Source: Geobacillus vulcani PSS1 (GTDB lineage: Bacteria; Bacillota; Bacilli; Bacillales; Anoxybacillaceae). Taken from it: a DNA stretch of 64,000 nucleotides. A program made the position numbers and the translations under genes. Shown piece after piece: positions 1 to 9,805 of this stretch (position 1 is the first letter of the stretch; each line of letters begins with the position of its first letter). Under the pieces are notes generated by a model. That model made no database searches. It was not told the DNA's origin and was given only the letters and a program-made list of their open reading frames with translations. The DNA lies in the NCBI RefSeq assembly GCF_000733845.1, contig NZ_JPOI01000001.1, positions 186,001 to 250,000 of the forward strand, given 5' to 3'.

Positions 1-539
1 ATCGGCTCATCGGCGATGATGAACTCCGGCTCGACAGCCAACGCCCGGGCGATGCCGATCCGCTGGCGTTGACCGCCGGAAAACTCATGCGGGTAGCGGC
101 TGGCGTGCTCACGATTCAAGCCAACCGTCTCAAGCAATTCATAAACACGCTGCATCCGTTCTTCTTTCGTTTTCGCCAGCCCGTGGATGTCGATACCCTC
201 AGCGATAATATCGGCAACCGTCATCCGCGGATTGAGCGAGGCGTACGGGTCTTGGAAAATCATTTGCATTTTCCTGTTTAACTCTTTCAGCTCTTTTTTG
301 GATTTCTTGCCGTGCACATTGACGCCGTTAAACAGCACTTCCCCGTCTGTCGCCTCATACAGCCGAATGATCGTCCGCCCCGTTGTCGACTTGCCGCAGC
401 CCGACTCGCCGACAAGGCCGAACGTTTCACCTTTATAAATGTCAAAGGTGACGCCGTCGACCGCTTTCACCACCTGACCGCGTCCAGCCGGGAAATACTG
501 TTTCAAGTTTTTGACTTCAAGCAGCTTTTGTCTAGCCAC
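1..539 (-). CDS. oppF: Oligopeptide ABC importer ATPase OppF (C-terminus beyond window)
   Basis: One of the two cytoplasmic ATPases that drive oligopeptide uptake by the Opp permease. Seen in the translation: Walker A GESGCGKST near residue 43, the ABC signature SGGQRQR, and the start of Walker B (FIIADEP) just before the window ends, so the last half of the protein is missing here. A GTG start at 539 (VARQKLLEVKNL) fits the family N-terminus and overlaps the oppD stop by 8 nt, which suggests translational coupling. It is the last gene of oppA-B-C-D-F. AppF is the main alternative, but adjacency to trpS and yjbA favours opp. Confidence 0.93.
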   Translation of the reverse strand, partial: MARQKLLEVKNLKQYFPAGRGQVVKAVDGVTFDIYKGETFGLVGESGCGKSTTGRTIIRLYEATDGEVLFNGVNVHGKKSKKELKELNRKMQMIFQDPYASLNPRMTVADIIAEGIDIHGLAKTKEERMQRVYELLETVGLNREHASRYPHEFSGGQRQRIGIARALAVEPEFIIADEP

Positions 540-1593
540 GCGGTTTCCCTCCTTTTCGGGCGACGATGTCAGCAAACCGTTTCATCCGTTCACGCACGAT
601 AGCCGGCGGCTCCACTTTCGGCGCCATCTCATGCAATAGCCATGTCGCCGCATAGTGCGTATCGGACACTTGGAACATCGGCGGCTCGAGCTCATAGTCA
701 ATTTTGAGCGCATACGGATTGCGCGGCGCAAACGCATCGCCTTTGGGCGGATTTAACAAATCCGGCGGCGAACCCGGGATCGAATACAGCTCCGTATCTT
801 TATGGTCAAGGCTGGGCATCGAGGCGAGCAATCCCCACGTATACGGATGTTTCGGATTGTAAAAAATTTCATCCACTGTGCCGATCTCGACAATTTTCCC
901 GGCATACATGACCGCAACGCGGTCCGCCATGTTAGCGACAACCCCTAAGTCGTGGGTGATGAAAATAATCGACATGCCGAGTTTTTTCTGAATGTCTTTC
1001 ATCAGCTCCAAAATTTGCGCCTGAATCGTCACATCAAGCGCTGTCGTCGGTTCGTCGGCGATCAAAATTTTCGGATTGCACGCCAAGGCGATGGCAATGA
1101 CAACGCGCTGGCGCATCCCGCCGGAAAATTGGTGCGGGTATTGCTTCATGCGCAGCTCGGCGTTTTTAATGCCGACCAGCTGCAACAGTTCAATCGCCCG
1201 TTTGCGCGCTTCGTCTTTTGACAGCTTTTGGTGCTTTAAAATCGCTTCCATAATTTGCTTTCCGATCGTCATCGTCGGATTGAGCGACGTCATCGGATCT
1301 TGGAAAATCATCGAAATTTTCGCGCCGCGAATCGATTGCATGTCTTTCTCCGACAGCTTGGTCAAGTCTTTTCCTTCAAATAAAATTTCCCCTTGCTTAA
1401 TCCGGCTCGGCGGCGTTGGCAACAGGCGCATCAATGCCTTGGATGTCACTGATTTCCCAGACCCCGACTCGCCGACAATCGCCAACGTTTCCCCTTTATA
1501 CAAATCGAAGGTGACGCCGCGGACGGCTTGCACTTCACCGGCGTGAATGTCAAAGGAAATGTGCAAATCGTTCACCTGCAAAATTTTCTCCAT
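532..1593 (-). CDS. oppD: Oligopeptide ABC importer ATPase OppD
   Basis: ATP-hydrolysing subunit of the oligopeptide permease, 353 aa. Walker A is GESGSGKS, the signature is SGGMRQRV, and Walker B runs into LIADEPTTALD. The C-terminal stretch with NPKHPYTWGLL and a proline-rich PGSPPDLLNPP is the oligopeptide/dipeptide transporter C-terminal region typical of OppD. I start at the ATG of MEKILQVND (1593), which lies 8 nt after AAGGGG. The upstream in-frame GTG at 1602 would sit on the ribosome-binding site itself. It lies 21 nt after oppC and overlaps oppF, as in a single operon. Confidence 0.95.
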   Translation of the reverse strand: MEKILQVNDLHISFDIHAGEVQAVRGVTFDLYKGETLAIVGESGSGKSVTSKALMRLLPTPPSRIKQGEILFEGKDLTKLSEKDMQSIRGAKISMIFQDPMTSLNPTMTIGKQIMEAILKHQKLSKDEARKRAIELLQLVGIKNAELRMKQYPHQFSGGMRQRVVIAIALACNPKILIADEPTTALDVTIQAQILELMKDIQKKLGMSIIFITHDLGVVANMADRVAVMYAGKIVEIGTVDEIFYNPKHPYTWGLLASMPSLDHKDTELYSIPGSPPDLLNPPKGDAFAPRNPYALKIDYELEPPMFQVSDTHYAATWLLHEMAPKVEPPAIVRERMKRFADIVARKGGKPRG

Positions 1594-1614
1594 CGGTTTC
1601 ACCCCTTCCGTTCC

Positions 1615-2637
1615 TTATTTGCGCATTTTCGGGTCCAACGCATCGCGAATTCCGTCAGCCACCAAGTTGAAGCTCAAAATGAGCAAGCTGATGACGACCG
1701 CTGGAATGATCATCAAGTGCGGATACGTTTGAATCGATTTATACCCATCGTTGACAAGCGAACCGAGCGACGCTTCCGGCGGACGGATGCCAAGGCCGAT
1801 AAAGCTCAAAAACGCCTCGGTGAAGATGGCCGATGGAATCGTGAACATCGTCGTAATAATAATCGGACCGATGACGTTCGGAATCAAATGTTTGAAGATG
1901 AGCCGCGATGTCGGCGCCCCGAGCGTCCTTGCCGCCAACACGTATTCCATGTTCTTTAATTTCAACACTTGTCCGCGCACGATCCGCGCCATCGTCGTCC
2001 AACCGGTAATGACCATCGCCAATGTGATGGAAATGATTCCAGGTTCAAAAATCAAAATGAACAAAATGACCATAATTAAATATGGGATGCCGTTTAAAAT
2101 TTCGATAATCCGCTGCATCACATTGTCGACGCGGCCGCCATAGTAGCCGGAAATGCCGCCGTACGCAATCCCGATCAATAAGTCGATCAACGCGGCCAGC
2201 AAACCAATGTAAAGCGAGATGCGCGTGCCGTACCACGTTCTCACCCACAAGTCGCGTCCTAAGTCATCCGTGCCAAACCAATAATACTCTTTGACACCGC
2301 GCTGTTTATACACATCAACGCCGTTTGCATCCCGGCCGTCAAACGGAAGCCAATGGATATGTTCAAGCACCGGGATTTTCGGCGGAAGTTTCGCATGCCG
2401 CAAGTTTTGATCCTTATATGTCCGGTCGCTCACCATCGGGGCGATGATCGCCATGAGCGTCAAAATGATAATCATCACGAGCCCGACGATCGCTGCTTTG
2501 TTTTCCCGAAGGCGAAGCCAAGCATCCTGCCAAAACGTCAAGCTCGGTCGATTGATTTTTTCCTGCTCACCGACGTTCGGCGGGGCGGGCTGAAACCATT
2601 CCGGTGAAAGTTGTTCGTATTGTTGTTTCGCCATCAT
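1615..2637 (-). CDS. oppC: Oligopeptide ABC importer permease OppC
   Basis: Inner-membrane permease half of the Opp importer, 340 aa. The N-terminal cytoplasmic tail is followed by a first membrane helix (AAIVGLVMIIILTLMAIIAP) and a long extracytoplasmic loop. The remaining helices include the BPD-transporter coupling (EAA) segment AARTLGAPTSRLIFKHLIP. The start ATG overlaps the oppB TGA in an ATGA arrangement. A second ATG directly follows (2634) and has better spacing from GGAGG, so the true first residue could be either. Confidence 0.95.
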   Translation of the reverse strand: MMAKQQYEQLSPEWFQPAPPNVGEQEKINRPSLTFWQDAWLRLRENKAAIVGLVMIIILTLMAIIAPMVSDRTYKDQNLRHAKLPPKIPVLEHIHWLPFDGRDANGVDVYKQRGVKEYYWFGTDDLGRDLWVRTWYGTRISLYIGLLAALIDLLIGIAYGGISGYYGGRVDNVMQRIIEILNGIPYLIMVILFILIFEPGIISITLAMVITGWTTMARIVRGQVLKLKNMEYVLAARTLGAPTSRLIFKHLIPNVIGPIIITTMFTIPSAIFTEAFLSFIGLGIRPPEASLGSLVNDGYKSIQTYPHLMIIPAVVISLLILSFNLVADGIRDALDPKMRK

Positions 2638-3563
2638 TTTTTCCCTCCCGCTAACCGGATGCGTGGGTCGACAACCCCGTACAACACATCAACGATAAAG
2701 ACGGCCAAAATCAACAAGGCTGAATAAAACAACGTCGTTCCCATAATCACGGGATAATCGTTCAGTTCAATCGAACGGACAAACTGCTCTCCAAGACCAG
2801 GGACAGCAAACAGTTTCTCAATGACCAGCGTTCCGGTCATTAAATTAACGGTCATTGGACCTAAAATGGTAATGACAGGAATCAGGGAGTTGCGAATGGC
2901 GTGTTTGATGATGACCCCCGCTTGGCTGATCCCTTTCGCCCGAGCGGTCAAAATATAATCAGAGCTCAACACTTCCAACATCTCCGTACGCATAAAGCGG
3001 GCGATGCTGGCGATGACCCCGACAGACAGCGCCAAGGTCGGAAGAATGGTATATTTGAAGCCTTCCCAAAACGCTACCGGGAGCAATTGCCATTTCACAG
3101 CGATAAAGTATTGCAAAAATCCCCCAAGCACAAACGATGGAATCGAGGCGCCTAACACCGCAATGACCGTAGCTGTGTAATCTTCCCAATGATTGTGTCG
3201 AATCGCCGCGACAATTCCGAGAATCAACCCGACGATCGTCCCAAAAACAATCGCCTGAAACCCGAGCTGGGCCGACGGGCCGATTCGGTCGCTGATGAGC
3301 TCTGTCACCGGACGGTTGTCATATTGGAACGATACCCCCAAGTCTCCTTTCAACAAATTCCCTAAATATTGAATGTATTGAACAGGCACGGGCTTGTCCA
3401 ATCCGTATTCTTTCAAAATGAGCGCCTTCTGTTCCGGCGTCAATTTTTCTTGGTTTTGCAACGGTGAACCTGGCAACAGCTTCATTAAAAAGAACGTCAA
3501 CGTCGCAATGATAAACAACGTGATAATCATATAAACGAACCGTTGAATCGTATACCGCGCCAT
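2634..3563 (-). CDS. oppB: Oligopeptide ABC importer permease OppB
   Basis: Membrane permease partner of OppC, 309 aa. It has an N-terminal helix (MARYTIQRFVYMIITLFIIA), the family segment GSPLQNQEKLTPEQ in the first external loop, and the EAA coupling motif TARAKGISQAGVIIKHAIRN. It ends with VDPRIRLAGGKK. A strong Shine-Dalgarno (GAGGTG) precedes the ATG. It follows oppA across a 13 bp stem-loop, which probably makes oppBCDF expression lower than that of the binding protein. Confidence 0.95.
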   Translation of the reverse strand: MARYTIQRFVYMIITLFIIATLTFFLMKLLPGSPLQNQEKLTPEQKALILKEYGLDKPVPVQYIQYLGNLLKGDLGVSFQYDNRPVTELISDRIGPSAQLGFQAIVFGTIVGLILGIVAAIRHNHWEDYTATVIAVLGASIPSFVLGGFLQYFIAVKWQLLPVAFWEGFKYTILPTLALSVGVIASIARFMRTEMLEVLSSDYILTARAKGISQAGVIIKHAIRNSLIPVITILGPMTVNLMTGTLVIEKLFAVPGLGEQFVRSIELNDYPVIMGTTLFYSALLILAVFIVDVLYGVVDPRIRLAGGKK

Positions 3564-3631
3564 GACCGCACCTCCTCTGCTTTTCTATAATCTTCGTTGT
3601 TTTTCGACATTTTTCGCCTTGGCAGGCAAAA

Positions 3632-3661
3632 GGAGAGTATATGCCTATGCATATACTCTCC
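3632..3661 (-). terminator. Stem-loop between oppA and oppB (partial terminator/mRNA stabiliser)
   Basis: A perfect 13 bp inverted repeat (GGAGAGTATATGC / GCATATACTCTCC) with a CTAT loop lies directly after oppA. On the transcribed strand it is followed by only four T residues. A strong stem with a weak U-tract inside an operon usually gives partial termination or 3'-end protection, raising the binding protein over the membrane subunits. The stem is seen; its function is inferred. Confidence 0.75.
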
Positions 3662-3683
3662 TCCGCATCTCTCAAGAGAACGG

Positions 3684-5339
3684 TTACTCAATATACGCCC
3701 ATTTCAAGCTGTAGTCGGCGCCGAACGTGTGCGTGACGAAATCTTTGACGTATTCACGTTGCACATACGCAGCGCCGCGTTGATACAGCGGAGCGATCGG
3801 CATTCCTTCAAAGACGATTTTTTCGGCTTTCAGCATGGCATCCCAACGAGCTTGTGGATCGTTGGCAAGCGTCGTTTGCGCGTCTTTGATCAGCTTGTCG
3901 TACTCCGGATTCGACCAACCTGTTTCGTTGTGCGGGCTTGTTGACGTCCAGAGCTGCAGGAACGTCATCGGGTCTTGATAGTCCGGACCCCAGCCGGAGA
4001 ACGACAAATCATATTGCATGCTGCTTTCGAGCTTCAATTTTTGCGCAAACGGTTGTTGTTTGATGTTGATCGTCAAGCCCGGCAAGTTTTTCTCGAGCTG
4101 TTCTTTTACATACTCGCCGATTTTCTTCGCGTTGTCGGTGTCATAGTTCAGCAGCTCAAGCGTAAATTTGTCTTTGCCCAGCTCTTTTTTCGCTTGCTCC
4201 CACAGTTTTTTCGCTTCATCCGGATTGTAATTGACCAAATCGCCATTCACATCGCGGAAGTCTTTGCCATCCGGACCGGTGACGAAGTCTTTCGGAACGG
4301 TGAACTTCGCCGGAATCGAACCGTTGTTCAGCAGCCTATCGACCATCGCTTGCGTGTCGATGGCCATCGCAATCGCTTTGCGGGCGTTGACGTTGTTCAA
4401 CGGTTCTTTTTTCGTGTTCATGCGCAGCCAGTAGAGCGACGGATCCAATTTCGTGTGGAAGTTTTTGTCGTTTTTGTACTTGTCAACGAACTCCGCCGTC
4501 AAGCCGACGCGATCCACTTGTTTTGTTTCATACAGGTTGACTGCTGTCGCCGTGTCTTTGACAACTTTGACATTGACTTTTTCGAGCTTCACAGCATCTT
4601 TGTCCCAGTAGTTCGGGTTTTTCGTGTAAACCCATCCTTGTTCGTGCTTCCACTCGCTCAGCACGAACGGGCCGTTGTACAGCGTCGTGTTGGCTTCAAG
4701 CCCGTATTTTTCGCCTTGCGCTTTCACAAACTTTTCGTTTTGCGGCATGAACGTGCCGAACGCCGTCAAGCCGACGAAATACGGAACTGGGTTTTTCAGC
4801 TCGACTTGGAGCGTGTAGTCATCAAGGGCTTTAACGCCGACTTGGTCAAGCGGCACCTTGCCTGTGTTGGCTTCTTCCGCGTTTTTAATGTCGTACATAA
4901 TGTACGCGTATTCCGATTTCGTCTTCGGATCCAACACGCGCTTCCAAGCGAATTCGAAATCGTGCGCCGTCACCGGATCGCCGTTTGACCACTTCGCATC
5001 TTTGCGAAGCTTGAACGTGTACGTTTTGCCGTCTTGGCTCACTTCATAGCTTTCCGCTATCCCTGGCACCGGCTTGTTGTCTTTCCCTAAACGGTACAAG
5101 CCTTCCATAACGTTGTTCAAAACAATGAACGACACCGCATCAGTGGCAAGCGCAGAATCAAGCGACGGGATCTCCTGGGTTTCAAGCAAGTTCAGCACCT
5201 GCTCCTTTTTCTCCGCCGGCTTTTCGCCGCCCTGGCCGCCTTGGGCATTGTTGCTGTCCTTGCCGCCCCCGCCGCACGCCGCTAAAAACGTCGACAGCGC
5301 GAGAAGCAGCACGAGGAAGAAAGAGAATCGCTTCTTCAC
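3684..5339 (-). CDS. oppA: Oligopeptide-binding lipoprotein OppA
   Basis: Extracellular substrate-binding protein of the Opp importer, 551 aa, anchored by lipid. A charged n-region and hydrophobic core are followed by the lipobox LAAC with Cys22, then a Gly/Asn-rich linker. The mature part has SBP_bac_5 family features: PSLDSALATDAVSF, KWSNGDPVTAHDFEFAWKR and the C-terminal WAYIE. It is the first gene of the operon, with its own promoter and leader stem upstream. In Bacillus such proteins also import signalling peptides for sporulation and competence; that role is not visible from sequence. Confidence 0.95.
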   Translation of the reverse strand: MKKRFSFFLVLLLALSTFLAACGGGGKDSNNAQGGQGGEKPAEKKEQVLNLLETQEIPSLDSALATDAVSFIVLNNVMEGLYRLGKDNKPVPGIAESYEVSQDGKTYTFKLRKDAKWSNGDPVTAHDFEFAWKRVLDPKTKSEYAYIMYDIKNAEEANTGKVPLDQVGVKALDDYTLQVELKNPVPYFVGLTAFGTFMPQNEKFVKAQGEKYGLEANTTLYNGPFVLSEWKHEQGWVYTKNPNYWDKDAVKLEKVNVKVVKDTATAVNLYETKQVDRVGLTAEFVDKYKNDKNFHTKLDPSLYWLRMNTKKEPLNNVNARKAIAMAIDTQAMVDRLLNNGSIPAKFTVPKDFVTGPDGKDFRDVNGDLVNYNPDEAKKLWEQAKKELGKDKFTLELLNYDTDNAKKIGEYVKEQLEKNLPGLTINIKQQPFAQKLKLESSMQYDLSFSGWGPDYQDPMTFLQLWTSTSPHNETGWSNPEYDKLIKDAQTTLANDPQARWDAMLKAEKIVFEGMPIAPLYQRGAAYVQREYVKDFVTHTFGADYSLKWAYIE

Positions 5340-5375
5340 TAAAAACCCCCCTTAAAATTTATGTAGCGTATTACA

Positions 5376-5450
5376 AATCTTCTGAACCATTTGATTTCAG
5401 AAGATTGCACTTACATCGCTTATTATATCCTGTGTTAGTATATTTGAAAA
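5376..5450 (-). promoter_or_regulatory. oppA promoter and leader inverted repeat
   Basis: On the minus strand a -35 TTTTCA (5445-5450) and a -10 TATAAT (5422-5427) are separated by 17 bp. Downstream in the leader is an 11 bp inverted repeat AATCTTCTGAA/TTCAGAAGATT (5376-5386 and 5396-5406, 9 nt loop). The repeat could be a stem in the 5' leader or an operator just downstream of the start point. Inferred from consensus only. Confidence 0.6.
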
Positions 5451-5581
5451 GGATTTTTTTATTTTCTTAAATAAAAAAATTTCAAACTACTTACAAGTGG
5501 GATGAGGATCGGCTTGCATTTCCATCTGTGTTGTGCTGACTTTCGTCACCATTGCAAATAAAAAATTTCTGCCTATAAAAA

Positions 5582-5595
5582 AGAAAGCGCTTACA
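5582..5595. promoter_or_regulatory. Candidate cre site (CcpA)
   Basis: AGAAAGCGCTTACA matches the catabolite-response consensus TGWAANCGNTNWCA at every fixed position except the first. It lies about 130 bp upstream of the oppA -35, a distance less typical of strong CcpA repression, so it may be fortuitous or serve another promoter. Confidence 0.45.
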
Positions 5596-5740
5596 ATATA
5601 ATTTTTTTGCTCTTCCTCTTAGCTTCGAAGCAAATAGTTCCTGAACTTCCAAGTTCTTTCCTTATTTTTCAATATAATTTTGTTAATAATTTTGACAACC
5701 TTCCCTCCTACATGATTGATCATCATGAACCAAGAAGACC

Positions 5741-5955
5741 TCCACTTTCACGCGTGAACGTAAGTGGGGATGAATTGATGTCTTTCTTCATTGTTCTTCC
5801 TCTTGCCTTCACAGAACAAAAGGGATAAAATGGAGAAGATAGAACGCACGTTCCTTTGTGTAGGCGGAAAGATCACGCATAAAACCTATCGCTTTCGGTT
5901 GTACTCCATCTACTACAAACGAAGCTCATCAACCAAGCGATCGCGTTCAAGGTAA
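5741..5955 (+). pseudogene. Possible TnpB (IS200/IS605) N-terminal remnant with left-end hairpin
   Basis: A 41-codon reading frame (ATG 5830, stop 5953) contains KITHKTYRFRLY, which resembles the conserved TnpB/OrfB N-terminus (YKFRLYP). After TAC the frame appears shifted, because another frame reads PSTTNEAHQPSDRV, again TnpB-like. About 80 bp upstream lies an imperfect palindrome (CCACTT...AAGTGG, 5741-5767), as at the ends of such elements. The rest of tnpB is absent. The match is short, so this is tentative. The whole 5340-5991 interval otherwise holds only the opp control signals. Confidence 0.4.
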
Positions 5956-5991
5956 AATAAACAATGACAAGGGAAAGGTGGGACAGACGAT

Positions 5992-6366
5992 ATGAAACAA
6001 ACTGCTGTGCGGACTGGATGGCTCGTCGCCGCGATGCTGGCAGTGAGCGCACTCATCGTGGCGAGGCAAGGAGCATGGAGTACGATGGCGTTTATTAACG
6101 TGTCGTTTTTGCTTTCCCTGTTGCCGCTGTCGCTCGGCGGGCTTTTGTTTGTTTATGAACGCGGGTTCTTCAGTGGATTTGCGTATGGATTCCGCCGATG
6201 GCGCAAGAGTGGAACAAAGGTGGAGCAGTATCTTGAAGAAACGGCTGCGGAACAGGAAACAGCAGAAACGCTCGGTCCGCGGCGCTTTGCCGTCACGTAC
6301 CCGCTTCTTTTTTCCGGACTCCTTCTGTTTCTCGCGATGATCGCCGCCGGATATGCCGTGCAATAA
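5992..6366 (+). CDS. DUF3899 small membrane protein
   Basis: A 124-aa protein with an N-terminal helix (residues ~8-24), a second helix (~35-54, LLSLLPLSLGGLLFVYERGFFSGF), a basic cytoplasmic stretch and a C-terminal helix (~104-122). The pattern and the segment YERGFFSGFAYGFRRW match the Bacillaceae DUF3899 family of unknown function. The ATG follows a GGTGG Shine-Dalgarno. It is the only forward gene between opp and trpS and is probably monocistronic. Confidence 0.75.
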   Translation: MKQTAVRTGWLVAAMLAVSALIVARQGAWSTMAFINVSFLLSLLPLSLGGLLFVYERGFFSGFAYGFRRWRKSGTKVEQYLEETAAEQETAETLGPRRFAVTYPLLFSGLLLFLAMIAAGYAVQ

Positions 6367-6368
6367 GG

Positions 6369-6397
6369 TTGCAACAGCTGAATGTTTTCCGTATAAT
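6369..6397 (+). promoter_or_regulatory. trpS promoter
   Basis: -35 TTGCAA (6369-6374) and -10 TATAAT (6392-6397) with 17 bp spacing, immediately upstream of the T-box leader. A near-consensus sigma-A promoter. Confidence 0.8.
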
Positions 6398-6407
6398 ATA
6401 AGGCAAA

Positions 6408-6681
6408 TTTAGAATAAACCGAGCGATGAGAAAGAAAAGTACATATGGCGATGCCTTCAGAGAGCTTGTGGAAGGTGCGAACAAGCGGCTAGCCATATGG
6501 AATGGGCTTTCGAGCTTCCCGCCGAACCGGCGACGCAGTAGGCGAGGACGTTCCCCGCGTTACAGGGGGCCATGCGTGAAGCATGGGCTGAGTGATTGCG
6601 CCATGAGCGCAATAAATAGGGTGGCACCGCGGTCCTACCGTCCCTATCGAAAGAGGGATGACAGGACCTTTTTTATTTTTG
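6408..6681 (+). ncRNA. T-box leader controlling trpS (Trp-specific)
   Basis: A T-box riboswitch leader. Visible elements are the stem I AGTA region, the AGAG-containing segment near 6460, and a specifier context GAATGGGC in which TGG (6503-6505) is the tryptophan codon. The conserved T-box GGGTGGCACCGCGG lies at about 6619-6632. The 3' part forms a terminator (GGTCCT...AGGACC followed by T-runs, to about 6681) that competes with the antiterminator. Uncharged tRNA-Trp is expected to pair with the specifier and T-box and allow readthrough into trpS. Confidence 0.93.
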
Positions 6682-6694
6682 TTTGAGGGAGTGA

Positions 6695-7687
<993 letters not shown>

Positions 7688-7712
7688 ATAGCCGCATCCA
7701 GCAAAGCCATGC

Positions 7713-7751
7713 AAAAAACGGGCAGGCGCCTGTCGCCTTGGCCCGTTTTTT
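7713..7751. terminator. Bidirectional terminator between trpS and yjbA
   Basis: An inverted repeat AAAAAACGGGC / GCCCGTTTTTT with an internal GGCAGGCGCCTG stem. T-runs on both strands serve the converging trpS and yjbA transcripts. It overlaps the last bases of yjbA. Confidence 0.85.
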
Positions 7752-8490
7752 AATTGACTTTCGGTTCTTGCTCCATTTCCCACAGTTTTTCGAAAAACGG
7801 CTGCCCTTTGATCAAGTTTTCGCACAGTTGCTCATGCCGTTCGGACCACCCGTATTTCGTCTCGTTATACAATTGTTCCCACGCTTCATCAAAAGACATT
7901 TGTTGAATAGCGGCGTATTTTTCCGGCGCCCATTCCGTATACCAATAGCGCATCTGGGCGGTATTTTTTGTCGAATAAAGCTGGTCAAGCGCCATAAACA
8001 GCAGCTGTTTCAACTGCCGCTCTTTGCGCGTGAGACCGCACATCAGTTCCGGTGCCGGGGATAAAATGTGGTATTCTTTTTCATACCTCGGCAGCGGATA
8101 GTCCCGTTCCTCCGCTTCGGCCGCCATTTCGTAGACGAGTTGTTCCTGACGCGGAATGAGGCGGCTTTTGCGAATCGGGATTTGATAACCGATTGTATCG
8201 ACAGCCAAAACGCCGGCGCCGTCCGTGACAACGAAACAATAGTCCAGCTGAATGCGTTCATGGTTTTTGCGGACATACGCCTTCTGATACACATCTTCCA
8301 GCAACGGCTTCGGAAGATCGGACAAGCTGTTTTCAATGTAATGAAACAGGGCCGGGGATACTTTTAACAGCGGCACTTGGTCAAGCAGCTCAATTTGATC
8401 ATCCTTGCGCCATTCGTGAAAATGGCAGACATTGTATCCGTTCTCTTCGCCTTCAAACCAGTTGACCCAAATGTCGTGCAGATAAAGCAT
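7750..8490 (-). CDS. yjbA: UPF0736 / DUF3603 family protein YjbA
   Basis: A 246-aa soluble protein that starts [27 protein letters not shown] and is conserved next to trpS and opp in Bacillus, which is how I recognise it. No catalytic motif, signal peptide or membrane helix is visible, and the function is unknown. The ATG follows GAGGGG. It converges on trpS and shares the terminator between them. Confidence 0.85.
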   Translation of the reverse strand: MLYLHDIWVNWFEGEENGYNVCHFHEWRKDDQIELLDQVPLLKVSPALFHYIENSLSDLPKPLLEDVYQKAYVRKNHERIQLDYCFVVTDGAGVLAVDTIGYQIPIRKSRLIPRQEQLVYEMAAEAEERDYPLPRYEKEYHILSPAPELMCGLTRKERQLKQLLFMALDQLYSTKNTAQMRYWYTEWAPEKYAAIQQMSFDEAWEQLYNETKYGWSERHEQLCENLIKGQPFFEKLWEMEQEPKVN

Positions 8491-8575
8491 GCAAGACCCC
8501 TCACTTCCAGACGTGTTTGTCCATCAGTATAGGCAGAGGGGGAGAATTTTATTCCATTTCGTCCTCTTTTCCCCT

Positions 8576-8782
8576 CTAGGGGTTGCGGCTTGGAAACGTC
8601 AAGCTCCCCCACATCAGCAAGAGGCCGATGGGGAATAAATAACATTCCACCCTTGTCGAAATATAAGATACGTATTCGCTAAAACCGCGCTCTGGGGTGA
8701 TGATGTTTAAATAGGCAATCGCCATCATGCCGCCGACAACCGAAAAGCCGAAACCGACCAAATAAAAAAACAGGCGGACCAT
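8576..8782 (-). CDS. Small two-helix membrane protein, conserved hypothetical
   Basis: A 68-aa protein starting MVRLFFYLVGFGFSVVGGMM, with predicted helices at about residues 3-24 and 45-62. The ATG at 8782 is chosen because GGAAGGG lies 8 nt upstream; the longer frame from 8809 has no such site. It sits between yjaZ and yjbA on the same strand. I do not recognise a named family. Confidence 0.65.
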   Translation of the reverse strand: MVRLFFYLVGFGFSVVGGMMAIAYLNIITPERGFSEYVSYISTRVECYLFPIGLLLMWGSLTFPSRNP

Positions 8783-8875
8783 CGGGCTTCCCTTCCTTCT
8801 TGTCCACATCCTTGTTTCTACATATATGTTGATTTCGTGGACAACATGCCTGTTTGCCGCCCAATGCGCCCTTTG

Positions 8876-9664
8876 CTACTCCACGACAAATCCCGCCAAT
8901 GCCGCAATTTCTTTGGCTTCCATCGCCATCAGTTGGGCGAGCGAATGCCCTCGCTCAAGGCAGCGGCGGACGATGGCATACCCAACGGCATACCCCCCCA
9001 TTTTCGGATGCCATCCAAATCCGTACAAAATGCGGGAAGTATGTGGATGCGAAACGGGCAAATGTTGGTTCTGGACAATATAGCGCCGCCAAAATCGCTC
9101 CATCTCCCGGTCGGTGTAATACTTCGTCCATCCCGCGCACTGTTCGGCACCGACCGTTTCGGCGACGGCATGCTCCGCCAGTCCTTCCATGACGACGGCA
9201 TCGAGCAATGTCGCATCCTGGCCGTCGTTCGGCAACTGCTTGAGACGGCATACATGGTTGTATTCATGCGCCACCAACGCGGCGATCTCCTCGTCGCGAT
9301 GATCCGGCAGCAAGAAGAAAAACAACTTATCGGCAAACGCCACCCCGCCTTTTCCTTGAAACTCTCGCTTCAGCTTCCGGTTTTCGTCATCCGCCGGCAG
9401 CAAAAACACCGGCACATCCGGACCTTTCCACACCGTCCGCTGCCGTTCATAAAGCCGGCCGACGCGCGCCCAGAGCCGGCGCTCTCTCATCCTTGGCAAC
9501 AGGCGCGCCGCCTGCTGGGCGCTGCGGTACATCCCATACCGCCGCAGATAGGCAGAAATGTCCCGCGCCGACGCCTCGTTGAAAAACGGCGCCAACCGCG
9601 CGCACAACCGGAGTGGATCGCCTTCATCCTCTTCAAGCCATCGATCGGTCGGCAGCAATCCCAT
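8876..9664 (-). CDS. yjaZ: Predicted Zn-dependent protease YjaZ (DUF2268)
   Basis: 262 aa. Contains a zincin motif HEYNH (residues 133-137: His133, Glu134, His137), with the candidate third ligand in MEGLAEHAV (Glu161). This arrangement defines the DUF2268 putative metalloprotease family. No signal peptide is evident, so it is probably cytoplasmic or released. The ATG follows GGAGGG. In Bacillus it lies directly after fabF, as here. The substrate is unknown. Confidence 0.85.
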   Translation of the reverse strand: MGLLPTDRWLEEDEGDPLRLCARLAPFFNEASARDISAYLRRYGMYRSAQQAARLLPRMRERRLWARVGRLYERQRTVWKGPDVPVFLLPADDENRKLKREFQGKGGVAFADKLFFFLLPDHRDEEIAALVAHEYNHVCRLKQLPNDGQDATLLDAVVMEGLAEHAVAETVGAEQCAGWTKYYTDREMERFWRRYIVQNQHLPVSHPHTSRILYGFGWHPKMGGYAVGYAIVRRCLERGHSLAQLMAMEAKEIAALAGFVVE

Positions 9665-9720
9665 CGCTTTTCCCTCCTACCCCTACGGTATGCCGGCAGG
9701 GAAAAGACGGTGAACCAAAC

Positions 9721-9795
9721 AAAAAAGAGAGCCTGGCGCTGAACCGAATCCGCCGTCAGTCACGCGTTTTCGGCTTTGCTCAACCAAGGCTCTCC
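9721..9795 (-). terminator. fabF terminator
   Basis: On the minus strand, GGAGAGCCTTGG pairs with CCAGGCTCTC and is followed by TTTTTT. The stem has a long internal region (about 50 nt) that may fold separately. Confidence 0.7.
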
Positions 9796-9805
9796 TTTTC
9801 ATCCA

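Noticed and set aside
5607..5828. Forward 73-codon frame MLFLLASKQIVPELPSS...
   Set aside because: No ribosome-binding site, low-complexity start in an AT-rich control region, and it ends just before the TnpB-like scar; treated as non-coding.
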